Shown piece by piece: positions 1-27,720 of a stretch of DNA of 64,000 nt. Both the position numbers and the translations under genes were made by a program. Location of the stretch: assembly GCF_018691265.1 (NCBI RefSeq), contig NW_024881300.1, positions 7,347,546-7,411,545 on the forward strand, in the 5' to 3' direction. Source of the DNA: Tyto alba. Its lineage: Eukaryota > Chordata > Aves > Strigiformes > Tytonidae. The notes under the pieces are model-generated. The model had not been told where the DNA came from and ran no database searches. It saw only the letters and a list, made by a program, of their open reading frames with translations. Numbering within the stretch: the first letter of the stretch is position 1; each line of letters begins with the position of its first letter.

Positions 1-16187
<16,187 letters not shown>

Positions 16188-16336
16188 TGTGATTAAAAAT
16201 GTAAAAGTTGCACAGAAGTCTTCAATAAAAAGCTGTTTATTTGTGCGCTGATCTTGACAAAGTCTACTGGAGGGTCCAACTTTTGTGAAACAATGCAATA
16301 TTCATTTTGCAAAGAACCAAATCCAGAGCAGAAATC
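16188..16336 (-). other. CYLD: CYLD 5' UTR part of the start-codon exon (predicted)
   Basis: The minus strand upstream of the CYLD ATG runs back to a candidate acceptor TTCTAG at about 16337-16342. This is preceded by a 19-T run (A 16353-16371 on the plus strand) and a TA-rich stretch. No closer acceptor has a comparable pyrimidine tract. The interval has no stop in the CYLD frame. Its exact 5' edge is inferred. Confidence 0.55.
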
Positions 16337-19300
16337 CTAGAATTATATATATAAAAAAAAAAAAAAAAAAAGTGCAATTAAATTGAGGAACTACAACTAG
16401 TCTGAAGTAAAGCAACAGAAAATCATTTAAATCTTTGACCAGCCCCACTCCTCCTATAGAGTAAAAATAGTTCAGTAAAATCTGAAACAGTGAATATAGT
16501 CTTGAAACAGCCATAGTCCTATTGATCACGGACATACCCATTTCTACTTGTTATTGCTGTGTATTTCCTTTCCTTCTGTAGTTCCTTGAAGCACGGGGCT
16601 ATGGAAAAAGTGTAATAAAATGCAGAAAACACATATAAGTGAAAGGAAAAATAAATTTTAATTTCAGATGAACAGAAATAAATACCCTGCTCAAGTTTAC
16701 AAATATTTTATGGAAGCTTTCCACTATGATGATCTTTTCCCATGCCTATTGACTACTTATTTCTGACAAAGTGTACTGCATCTGTCATCCTGAATAGCGT
16801 TTTGATTCAGTGAAGTAGAAAATTGCATCAATGTTATAGAACAACAGAAAATGGAAACTTTAGTAATTTATAATAGCCATTTCTTTAAATAACAGAAATG
16901 GACAGTTCCAGTACGCAATAAACAATGTATGGAAAACAAATTGCACCAGCATTACAACATGGAATTCTGAAGAAAGACCTGGAGGCTTTTCTTTTTATCA
17001 TTTTAGAGAGATAATTCAGTTCAACAAAGTATGAAAAGTAGCACTTTCAGTTATTAAAATACCCTGGAAGAAAACACCTTAGTTAAACAGCATTCTAAGA
17101 ATTATAGTTCTCGATCAGTAAACTAAACAAGAAAAATCTGAAAATACCTCATTGCTCACAGTAGCAGATACAAAAGTAAAACACATACACACATATATAT
17201 GCCTACAGTTTAGATCATACTGGATACATGAAGAAAGATCTGCAGTACCTTAACAGGATTTGTTCTTCTAAAGATGACAGAAAAGGGTAGCATACAAGTT
17301 AAGAATATAGTCATGTAAATTTTCCTGTTAGTAATCTGCAATGCCACAGTGTGCATTCAGTTAAAGGAGAATCTCAATGATTATTTATAGATTTAGTTTC
17401 AGTAAATAATAAACAAATACTCTTTGCCCTTGTGCCTCCTCTTGCTGCCATCTTCCTCCAGATCTTTTCTCTGATGACATTCAAATACCACAAAATCTAT
17501 TGCTATTTCTCCTACTCCATTTGATCCCAGCTTCAGAAGCTATCAGAAAGCCATGGAATCCAGTAGGACTGTAATTATTTTCATCATCTGTTTTTAAACC
17601 AAGAGTACTTAACAAAACTCCTTCCCCCAAAGAACAGTATTAACAGCCACAGAGGACCGAAAGTTTATGCAAAGTAGCATCTTTCAGTCATAGGAATTCA
17701 CACATTTCTGTGCTGACTCGCTGAGCCTCCTAGTGAGGCTCCAGTACCACACAAACAGAATGCAGCACGCTTCTCGTCTTCACAGACGCTACACGTGGGT
17801 GTCAGTGTCATCATCCCACTTTGAGACCACTGCTGCAGCAGCTCATGGGAACTGTGTGGTTTAAAGTGTTTCCATCTGCAAAGTAATTAACATCTGAGGG
17901 ACAGAATCTCGACAGTTTCAGACCTCACTAAGATAAAGTCTGGAAGACTATCAACCCGTTTTAAAGTTTGAAAAATTTTTTCTTCATTTTCATTTGATAC
18001 ACATAAATGGGCTTTAGTGTTTCTTGATGACTAACAAAAAAGTCTGCTATCAGTATTGGATTGAAATGTAATGTTTTATATGGGAACTGATGAAGAACAC
18101 TACAGGATCTTCCCCCACAAATGAAACATGACTAAATGACCATAAGTTTTTATAAGTCTACTCAGATATTAAAATAGAGGTCGATCCAAGTTCTGTCTAG
18201 TTCCCTCCCCTTGCTTTTTCCAGACACTAGAGAAAAAAATAGGTATCGTCTCGTTCTTCATAGTTCCATTTAATGTTCTCCATTTTCAAAGACTGCTGCA
18301 TTTACTTAACTTTTCTTTTTGCAAGCCATTCCACAAAGTTAATCAACACCCAATACACCGCAAACAAGTATCTCTGACATTACAGGGATCGTGACCTTTC
18401 CTATTTCACTTTAAGAAGTAATTCATTTTAATTTTAATAAGTATGCATGGAAACAATATATTAACAGTCTGTTCAAGAGCTTAAAAAAAAATTAAGTATT
18501 TATAATATCTATTCAATAAATATACCCTGTTTACAGGTCCATTGCTGCAATATTATATAACCTCCCCACATGTTTAGTAGTAAATAATTCAGTGTGAAAA
18601 CATGTTAACAGCTGCATTTAGATTACACGATGACAACTTTACATGGTACATGGTCAGTCTTTCAAAGTTCTAGTCATCCTCAGAGATGTTATTAAGCCAC
18701 TGAATACAGTACCAAAAGGCTTTCCATTATGAAAAAGCTCATTACCACTGTTTAAAATGCCTTCCTTTAAAAACATATCTATCACCGCTGTCCCCTGACA
18801 AAGAAAATATACAGCTCTAGAAACCAAATAGCCTTCTCTTAGAATAATAAAAATTATCAATAATTATTTTAACAGCACAGAAAAACTTGTTTAAAAGGAT
18901 GTTAAGTTCTGGCAACATATCAGGAATATATGCACATAAATCACTGATTTTTAAGATTATTTCTTTTTACAGCCATTTTCCATGGAATTGATTATTCCAC
19001 AAGTAAAGTATGCTTGCTGAACAGCACACGCATATTGGACTTAGACCAGAATAAACTATTAGACCTCAGTATGAATTAACTTGGGAACCAAACAAATTAT
19101 GCTTAGCAACAAGTCATCGTTACACCGCGCAACATACCAACAACTATAAAACTTTGTGCATACAGAGAGTACTTGACCGTCACCAGGAACATTTAAGTGC
19201 CAGAGCCTGTTCAGCTGCTTTCTTCTACTCCACCTACTACCTGAATTATTTTCATGTCCAAAAGATTTTGGGAAGCAACGGGCAAAATACAATCGTGGCT

Positions 19301-20614
19301 GCAACACCTGACTATATACTTTGGAAAAAAAAAATATTTTAAAAAATGTCAGAGGTAGGCCATAATAAGCTACCTTCAAAGCATCCCTAACTCCCTTTCT
19401 TCCCCCTTGTCTTAATTCACTGTTGTCACTAGAAACATCTCATCTTAAAAACAGCTTGCTCTGAAATGTGAGAACTTTGTTTCTACCCTGCAGTAGCCTT
19501 AGATGAACTATACAGAAACGTCTGAATCAGCTATCAGGTTTCAGCATGAACACACAAGTCTGTAGCTCTGATTCAGAGTTTAAAATGAAGAGGCTAAAAT
19601 AAATTGTACAGTTTCTTACAGAACTTTCACCTTAAATACCAAGTTTTAAACAACTGAGATGCATTTATGTTCTTCAACAGTCCAAAAACCATTTTGAAAG
19701 GAAGATTAAAACTAAGAGCAAGTAAATTAAGTTGCAGCTCAATGTAGACAGAATTACGTGACTGCAATATAAACCACAAGTGGAAAAAATAGAAACTGTT
19801 TCTTCAAAATAGTGGCTGAAATATTGCCTGATACAAATAAGCTCACACTGGTAACATGATTTCTACAGAAAATACGGCTAAAAAACTCCACTCAATTTCA
19901 TTAGGTGTTATAAATTTGAAACAAATATTCTACTTTAGAGGAAGAACAGAAGCCATTATCAACTATCAGAATACTCTAGCATTACAAGATTTGGCAAGTA
20001 TACAGCATCATCACTGTTCTGCAAACAACTGTTCTGTCAACACGATATGCATGTCCTCTCAATAAAATGAAACGCATGCGTTCAGATTTTGAGATGAAAG
20101 CCAAATGATAAAGAACTTTGTTCATAATGGAGCGTTCAACGGCAAGAGAGACGTATCTGCTTACGGCCTAGCAAGGTAAGATACGACACACAATGTACTT
20201 GCAGGCCAGAGGGCTCGGTGCAAGGCTACAGTTTTGAGAGTAATTTTCTTCCCCCCGGCTCCAATTCTGATAATTTTCTCTACCGTTCTGCGCGGTTGCG
20301 GGCAGGACGGGGAAGGAAAGCCCCGAAACACTTTTTAAGTCGGAACAACGGGCTGCCCAGGGATTAACGCTGAGCTCTCGGAAACGCAGCGCCGGGCCCG
20401 AGCTCGGCGCCCCCGCACAGCCCCGCCGAGAGCCGCCGCCCCCCGCCGAGCCGGCCCGGCCCCGCCGCTGGGCCTCGCCACCAGCCGCAGGGCAGGGCCG
20501 GGCCGGGCCGGGCCGCAGCGGCCGCCGCGCCTCCAGCACGGGGCCGGCGGCATCGGCCACGGCCGGGGCGGGCGGCTCGGAGCGGCGGGGCCGGGCGCGG
20601 CCGCCTCGCCTCAC
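16337..20614 (-). other. CYLD 5' intron region; possible non-coding exons not resolved
   Basis: This links the promoter-proximal first exon to the start-codon exon. Human CYLD has extra untranslated exons here, but they are poorly conserved and I cannot place any with confidence. The plus strand has no coding gene; short open frames (for example 18654-18860 and 19059-19379) show no homology or coding signs. Confidence 0.6.
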
Positions 20615-20800
20615 CTGGCAGCGCCCGGCCGCCGCGGGCTCTCGCTCGCCCGCTCGCTCACCTCATCCCCGGCCGCCGCCCGCGGGACTGCCCCAGCGCC
20701 GGCTCACAGCCGCAGGGCGCCCGGCGCGGCGGCCCGGCCCGCTCCCCGCTCCCGCATCGTCGTCGCAGCAGCCCGACGCTCCGGCCGCCGAAACGCTCCC
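20615..20800 (-). other. CYLD: CYLD first (untranslated) exon, approximate
   Basis: Inside the CpG island the minus strand offers two close donor sites: GCCAG|GTGAGGCGAGG (exon edge 20615) and GATGAG|GTGAGCGAGCG (exon edge 20662). Either could end exon 1. The transcription start is not marked by a TATA box. From the CCAAT boxes further right I place it at about 20.75-20.85k. Boundaries are inferred. Confidence 0.5.
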
Positions 20801-20922
20801 TTGCTGCCCCAGCGGGCCCGCCCTCTCGTCCCCCGGCTCCTCTCACAACCAATCACAGCGCGGAAATGCCACCGCTTCGTAGCGCTATTGGCGAAGAGCG
20901 CCGCCAGGTGACGAGGGGTAGG

Positions 20923-20932
20923 GGGGGATTCC
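20923..20932 (+). promoter_or_regulatory. Candidate NF-kappaB site
   Basis: GGGGGATTCC fits the kappaB consensus GGGRNWYYCC at every position. It sits roughly 100-200 bp upstream of the expected CYLD start. CYLD is a known NF-kappaB-induced inhibitor of NF-kappaB, so a feedback site here makes sense. Binding is inferred only. Confidence 0.45.
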
Positions 20933-20939
20933 GCTCCAT

Positions 20940-21540
20940 AAAGATTGTATGAGCCGCAGAGGAGGTGGGGCGGGAGGCCAGAAAGGCGCGATTGGCGGAG
21001 CGCTTCCGCTCAGGGCACCGATTGGCCTCCCAGAGCGCGAAGGCGGGACATAGGGAGCTGCGGCGGGCTGATTTCGCGGCGCCGGCGAGTGAGGCCAGCG
21101 ACGGTGGGGGCCGGGCTGGGCCCCGTGCGCCGGGGCGGGGCCGGGCAGCAGCGGGCTGGCACCGGCGGAGGGTGAAGCGGCCCCGCCTCGCTCCGGCCCC
21201 GCGGCTCCGGCCCGGCTGGCCGCAGGCGCCGCGCGGGGGGCGGGCAGAGCTGGGGCTTCTCGGGGCCTCGCGGAGCCTGAAGCCTCCCCAGATTACGAAC
21301 TACCAACCGAACCCAACCGGCCTCTCGCGGGTGCCGGCGGCACCAGAGGCTTTTGCGGTGCTGTCACACGTGCTGCTTCCCCAGTACAGAGCGTTTTCAA
21401 CTGCTCGGCAAACTCTGTAGGTAATTCCAACTATCCCTCCTGAAGCAGGCGGCTGTAGAGTTACCTACAGACTGTTCATGAATGTCAGACTTGGTCTGGC
21501 TTCAGAGTCCAGTTTTGAAATGCTTTTACTGTCAAGAAAT
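20940..21540 (+). ncRNA. Possible divergent transcript, first exon
   Basis: On the plus side of the island the GC-rich sequence runs to a donor-like AAAT|GTAAGTAA (cut after 21540). This could be exon 1 of a divergent non-coding RNA, or a distant alternative first exon of SNX20. A long open frame (20965-21420) exists, but it has low-complexity Arg/Pro/Ala composition and is most simply a GC artefact. No transcript evidence is available. Confidence 0.25.
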
Positions 21541-24500
21541 GTAAGTAATGCTACTGAATATTTGATTTAATAAAAGCCAAATGTAGCGCCTCTTTAACTG
21601 ACTTACTTTGACTCTCATCTGAATGCTATTCTGTTTTACCCACTTAGCATCAGTTTTTAGATATACTGAGCTCTTATTAAATAATGAATGAGAGAATGAG
21701 CTCCAGAACAGAAGAGTTGCTCAGCGGGATGGTTATGCTTAAAGGCTCTATTCATGCATTCAGCATTTCCAGAAGACAACATTTATTTTTAGATATTTTT
21801 TTTAATCACAGTATTTTAAACTAGTGCTTTACATTTTATTTTAGAAACACTTCTGAAATTTCTGCTAGAAATGGACTTGCTACAAAGAAGCATCTTTGAA
21901 AAAATAGCATACGATCTTGTACCCAAGGTGGTTGCAATATTGTTGGCATACAAATGAACACTCTCCTAGTTCCTTTGCCTCTTGAGTAGTCCTTTAATAC
22001 ATGTTTTTATGTAATTTACTAATGTGCTGCTCAACATTAGCTAAAGTAAAGGCTGTTCCAGTTAGTCCTGTTCCCTGTAGTTCTCCAGGATCTAGAGAGA
22101 TAGTCAGTAAGCAGGTCTAACGCAGCCGGGTCAGGGCTGGAGTGCCCGCTTCTGAGCATGAAGCCATGTGTGTCACCACCCCAGCTCATGGTAGGAAGAT
22201 GGGAAGGCACAACACAGGCCTTTGTTGGTGTGAGTATGTGCAGGAGGGAAAAGACAGAGTCTTGAGTGTCAGCAGCAGGAGTTTATTGGAAACTCCTGAG
22301 GAAATGATGAGATTTTATCTACTATGGAATGAATGCTCACACTAATAAATTTATTTAGTCACTTACGAGCAAAATTGCATTTCAAAGTCATATCTAATTT
22401 TTAAAGAATAAGTAATAGTAAAAAGATACTAAGATTTATGCATTACTTTTTTTCATTTCGCAGAAGTAAACCCAAGTTATGCTCTGCTAATCCTCAAGGT
22501 GGCTATCTATACACAGCAGCGGCACTTTCCTCCATTTGTAGAGCTGCCGTTTATGCTACTACAAATGCATTAGCTTGTCTGCCGTAAATCCTGTTATCCC
22601 AAATCTCATTATGTTTACAGTTTGGGTATAAATAAACTACCCGTGGAACGTGACTATAAGTATTAGCTTAAGTACACATTAATTATATTTGAGAATAAAA
22701 GGGGACAGACACATTATAAGAATAAAATACCAGAATACTAGATAGGAATAACTACATGGGGTATACATAATAACTCAAAAACCAAAATTAAAATTATTTC
22801 TCTAGTCCATGTAATTATGTACTTGTCCCTTTATGATTTCAGCAGGAAAAATGACCAACACAGACCATTTAGAAAGTCTGTCATTCTACAGACAGAATAG
22901 TGCTTGTGAAATTTAACCCAAGTTAATATCCTATTGACCCACTGCACTTGCATTACAGCTCTGTGTCACTGACAGACCACAGATGAAAGGCAGGCCAAGA
23001 CTGTTGTTTACTCTAAAGCTCCTTCATACTCCTTTAGAAGTATAAAGGAGCTGTAAAGTGATAACAGGGCTTTGGCAGTATAAAATGAGCCTGTTACATT
23101 TCTTTCATGTTGAAAACCCTGTCAGTAACACCAGCACGAGATATTTGCTATTAAATGGTAAATTATTTCTTTAAACCACACTCTTGTTAAGAGACATGTT
23201 TTGTAATAATGAAGTATGGTAAACAAATTCCACTTTGAAATGATATAACACTATATAATTAAATGTCATATAAATAGCATGGAACAGAATTTTGTGCTGT
23301 GCCAGGATAGGAGTATGGTATTCATTTATCACAGCATTACCCCAAAAGTGCAGAATATTCATGCAGAACTGAATTTTTCTGCTACTTCAGCATGGAAATG
23401 GTAGTTAGTTATCCAGCTACATTAAAAAAGAGAGGAAAGGTTCTTGTAGAAGCATCCAAGACTACAGCACTTTCTAAATATTGGTTATGTGATAAAAGGA
23501 GACTTGGATAAATACAGTAGGTATTTCTGCCTCCTCTTGGTTTTTCTCGTTATCTACAGTTCTAATGAATGATTTGGTAAAATAAATAAGGTTTAGTTAC
23601 ACAGTTTGGGGCCTGAGAGGGAAAAGCAGCACAGACTCTATGAGGTTGCCTGAAGCTGTGTTTCTTAAGACAGAAGCTGAAGAGTATTTTGTAATAGGGA
23701 TATTACAGGCACATTCTTTAACAAGAATAAAACCTTGCTGTGCCTGTAGTAAAATGCCAATAAAATCTGGCAGTAAACTGCAGTTTATATATAACATTGC
23801 TTTATCTCACAATTTTTCAAGCTGATACCAGCTTTGTATTCTATGGTTAAATACTGTGTCTGTCTGGGTTTATGTAATCTATCTGATTGGGAAAATGTGA
23901 ACTGCCCAAATCAGAGTATAAATCAAGACAGGATGTTTTACACTACTGCAGCAGTCCCTTCTGGTTATTCAACTATCAAGAGCACAAACATGTTCTTTCA
24001 ATACAAGCATCCTTAACATGGCATCACAAGGCTAGATCATCTGGTGGCTGGCTACCAAGTTTTAGACATAAGCTTTCAGGCTGGTCTTCCCAAATGGGTC
24101 CTTTCCTCTTAAATTGGTATGGAGGACCTAACTCCTATGACAACCACTTTTATGCACTGCAGCGTTACGATTTTAACCTTGCCCTCCTCCTGTGTTATTG
24201 CAGAGCACTCTTTTTCCATATCCCTTGGTAGATGCATTTTAACAGTGTGCTCTTTATGTATGCCAAAGTCGGTGCCTTCACAGAATACAAACTCCGAGTG
24301 AGCCAGTGCATGAGGATCCCTTTTCTATCACTGCCTATGACAGAACATGCTTTTCCATTAAAATTTACCACAGTTTTATGAATAGTCAGATAAACGGATG
24401 GTGTAAGTGCACTTGACCATCTCCCAGAATGTTATACTGCCATTGTGAAAATTCCCCTTTTCCACTGCTTAACCCTTTACACAGTATTTGACTGTTGGAA

Positions 24501-26400
24501 GTGGAACTGAGGCTATAAAAAGACAGACACTACTTATGCATTCTGCTAGCAAGCATCACTGTGTACTATAGATTTTCTCTGAATGTGCGAATGAAGTAGA
24601 CATTTACAAAAGTAAAATGCTGCCAGACTAACAACACTGGGTCTCAGTGAAGGGCCAGGAGCTGTCTGGGCCAGACCCAAGCTCATGGGGCAGGATGAGG
24701 AGGAGCAGCAGCCGCTAAGCCTGCTGTGGGTGTCACAGCTCCTGAGCATGAGGAACCCATTCAGGAACTGGCTGTGACTGTAACAACTGGCTCTACTGAG
24801 GCAGACAGAATTCTTGCAGAACACCCTGGATTTGTGAATATTATTTCATGCCATGCTCAAAATAACAGATTTCACTTTTTTAAATCATCCGTGTTAATTT
24901 TACTGGGACTGACTTCTTCTGAAATAATTGAAAGTAGAGATCATACTTAATATACTGAAAAACATACTTTCCTTTTTTAGCTTTATCAAGAGCAGGACAA
25001 TAGAACTAAGCATCACAAAATAATACATTGCTTTCTGGCAACACATAAATTAACAGATTCAGGATTCAAAGCTTAGATACATCTGTGAACTGTCAGCATG
25101 AGTGAAAGGCACTGAAATCCCCCTTGGTTTTTGCTCACAATTGTAACCAAACCCATAAATCTAACTTTAAAGGAATGAGACTTGAGCCAGAAACCCATGC
25201 CTTGTCTACACTTAAAAGGGTTGGCTGGTATAGGTACACCTTAGAGCTGTATTGGCAAGCACAGATTTCTTGTCTGGTGTAACTTAAATCACTTTCTGCA
25301 TGGAACATGCTAAACTGGCTAAAGGACTCTGGCAATATAGCAGCATCTACACTATGTTTTTTGCCAGTGTGGCTGTAGCTGCATGGGAGTGATTTTCACC
25401 ATTCTGACAGCTATTTTGGCAAAACTTCTACATTTAGAACTGAGTCCAAGTTAAAGTTGGCATTGTTTTATGTTGCAAATAAAGCAGAAGAGAAGCACTG
25501 CCAGTTTATGGCCCTGGTTTTACATTATTTTAAATTGTTCTAAAGGAATGTGTGGGGCAGGATCCATGTGGTCTTTTAGATGTTTGCATCCCACATTTGT
25601 ACTGCATTAAAATCGCTTGGGTCTTCAGTGAGTGAACAATTGGGAAACATATTACTAAAAAAAGATAGCGTCCATATTATTTACCCCAGAAATAGCTATC
25701 CTGATATTTTAAAGCAAATTTCCAAAGTGAAGTGAACTACAAAAGGAAGCATCTGGGCCAAAGGACATGTGGATTAATGCATCATTCTTCTTTACTTTGT
25801 CCTCAGTTCAACAAAGACTTTAAGCACAGGATTGATTTTAGGCACACACAGAAGCCCATTTCAAGTTTAGTAGTCACGTCAGATATGATAATGCTCCTTT
25901 TTGAACTTTAATTAAGCAGATATTCAAAATTAATCATATGTTTAAGCGCTATGCGGAATCGGGATTTCTGTCAGAGTGCAAGTTTACATAAAGTGGAGCT
26001 ATTTATTGTGGTACCATCTGCATTTTCTTTTCTGAACTGGATGTTAAGTCTGTATTTTAAGGATGTCCCAAGGGGCATATTTTTCTTCATAAGTGCATTT
26101 GCATATTTGGCTTTTTGTTTCCTAATCTCTCTTTTGCTAAGTGTGTTTTTTTGGTTTCAGAAATCCATGCAGAGAAGTTTTCATTGATTTTCTAATTGTA
26201 TTTACTGTTGAACTCTTTCCTCTGCCAGACTTTGTGTTTGCACGTGTAATCCTGACTGGGGTTTGCAAACCTGCCCTTGCCGCGGGAGCTGCAGTGCAGA
26301 GGACAGGCCGTGCCTCGCCCACAGCCAGCACAAGGGCTGTTTGGGGCAGATAGGAAATTTCATGCGTAATCAGTCAGCACTGAAACAGTGAGCCAATTGG
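21541..26400. other. Intergenic interval between CYLD and SNX20; NOD2 not found
   Basis: In mammals NOD2 lies here. Its large NACHT exon (over 1.5 kb) would be obvious, and no open frame on the minus strand exceeds about 100 codons. I saw no LRR repeats. The interval holds two DNA-transposon-like remnants near 25.2-25.44k and otherwise unremarkable A/T-rich sequence. Confidence 0.75.
25342..25440. repeat. Remnant of a small non-autonomous DNA transposon (palindromic)
   Basis: ATCTACACTATGTTTTTTGCC at the left and TTTTGGCAAAACTTCTACAT at the right form imperfect inverted arms around about 50 bp. The arrangement resembles short palindromic elements I recall from turtle and crocodile genomes (TCTACACT...TTTTGCC). 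A second decayed relative seems to lie at about 25198-25290 (TGTCTACACTTAAAAGGG). The family name was not verified. Confidence 0.4.
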
Positions 26401-26402
26401 AC

Positions 26403-26410
26403 GAGGAAGT
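26403..26410 (+). promoter_or_regulatory. PU.1/ETS-type site in the putative SNX20 promoter
   Basis: GAGGAAGT is the core PU.1 recognition sequence. Many myeloid and lymphoid promoters are TATA-less and use such a site just upstream of the start. SNX20 is leukocyte-enriched in mammals, which fits. Function is inferred. Confidence 0.35.
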
Positions 26411-26451
26411 CTGATTTAATCAAGGCTTCTTCCTTCCTTTTTGTAAAACAC

Positions 26452-26578
26452 AGAATTGTGCCTGTTAGAAGAACACACAGACATTTTTTTCCGCGTTTTG
26501 AAAATGCCAAGCAGGCTTTTCACGACTTCGTACAGACTACACATGCACCACAACTAAAAGCTCTTCAGCAGTTTTCAG
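26452..26578 (+). other. SNX20: Candidate untranslated first exon of SNX20
   Basis: The exon's right edge is a near-perfect donor TTTTCAG|GTGAGT (cut after 26578), the best plus-strand donor I noticed between the CpG island and the SNX20 start exon. Its left edge is either a transcription start just after the PU.1-type site or the acceptor-like AACACAG at 26446-26452. Human SNX20 also has one non-coding first exon. One frame is open across it, but I recognise no protein. Confidence 0.4.
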
Positions 26579-27619
26579 GTGAGTATTCTGTGCACTTTGT
26601 TTTTAATATTACTTACAACTCAGTGAAGCAGCTGGAGTGGCATTTACCCTGAAACAGAACAGGATGAGTGTCTGTTCAAAGTAAAACTGTGTAACTTGTT
26701 GCAGTGTTTTTGTATTATTTTGAATTTTTTAAACGTGAAAAAAAATAGTAGCTTAGTAAAAAAGAGCTTACAATTATTTTTAGTTGTGAAAATGAAACTG
26801 CTTATATGAAGTACAGATAGTTTTCAAGGCAGAAGACATGTATATTAATGTTCACTTCAGTATTCTATTTACAAGTGTGTTACGCTTCCCTGGTAAATCA
26901 TGTTTTAAAGTGGTATCTTTATACATATACACACATATTTTATGTATATAAAGTTATACACTTACATACAGATACATATCTTGAATATAAATATGGTTTT
27001 GCCTACAAGGTTATACCAACTCACAACCAAGAAAAAAAGTTCTCATTTAAATCTGTTCAGCCATTTTCAGATTCCTCATTTAATCTACTATATTTGAGAT
27101 TCTCTTTGCCTTAAAAACAAATATTTGCAAATTTATGCTCTTGGGACTAACTGTCATGAATTTCAAAAGACTGAGCAGTTAGACAATAAGCGGCTACTCT
27201 TCATGTTCAAAAAGCAGATCTGAAGGAAGATGAGAAGAACAATGAGAACTTTCACCTCCTAGTCCAAAGTCCAATAATAAGGGCTTCCATTAAGGAGAAT
27301 GCCAACATGTATGTACTTGTTTATCCAAGCCAAGCAAAGGAAGGGTTTCTGTTAGAGGAAGGTGGTTTGCACTTCCATTACTTCCAACGGGAAAAGTAAT
27401 TGCTTTTCTTTTTATAGCCTTGCAGTTTGCCAGAAATCAATAGGTCTGATAAAGGAGTTTCCCCACCTCTGTAACCATCATTGCATAACTGTGTGGTAGA
27501 CAAGTGGAAGAAAAGTGATATGTAGTAACATCCCTGTTCTAAACCCTCTCATTAACCCCACAATAGCCACTGTTTGGGCATTATTTTTATATTTGTAGCA
27601 GGGAGACTTGTTGTGGGAT

Positions 27620-27720
27620 GTTTTGGGTTTTTTTTTTTGTTTGTTTGGTTGGTTTGGGTTTTTTTTGTTTGTTTGGTTGATTTTGTTTGTTTGTTTGTTT
27701 GTTTGTTTGTTTGTTTTTTT
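27620..27720 (+). repeat. (GTTT)n / T-rich microsatellite
   Basis: Uninterrupted GTTT units at about 27683-27715 are preceded by degenerate GTTT/GGTT units and T runs. The reverse strand reads as an artificial Lys/Thr/Asn open frame. Nearby, 27881-27890 is a G run. Confidence 0.9.

Larger units (their letters stand above)
20280..21370. promoter_or_regulatory. CpG island promoter of CYLD, probably bidirectional
   Basis: A sharp block of high GC and dense CpG stands out from A/T-rich flanks. It contains CCAAT on the plus strand (AACCAATCACAG, about 20847-20858) and three ATTGG, that is CCAAT on the minus strand (about 20886, 20991, 21021). Such paired NF-Y-type boxes are typical of divergent TATA-less promoters. 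A kappaB-like decamer lies at 20923-20932, a CACGTG E-box near 21368, and G-runs able to form a quadruplex at 20490-20512. Confidence 0.85.

Noticed and set aside
20965..21420. 151-codon plus-strand open frame in the CpG island
   Set aside because: Arg/Pro/Ala/Gly-rich translation of GC-rich DNA; several overlapping frames on both strands are open too, and no family is recognisable.
22142..24824. Short open frames that might be NOD2 remnants
   Set aside because: None shows LxxLxLxxN leucine-rich periodicity, CARD or NACHT motifs.
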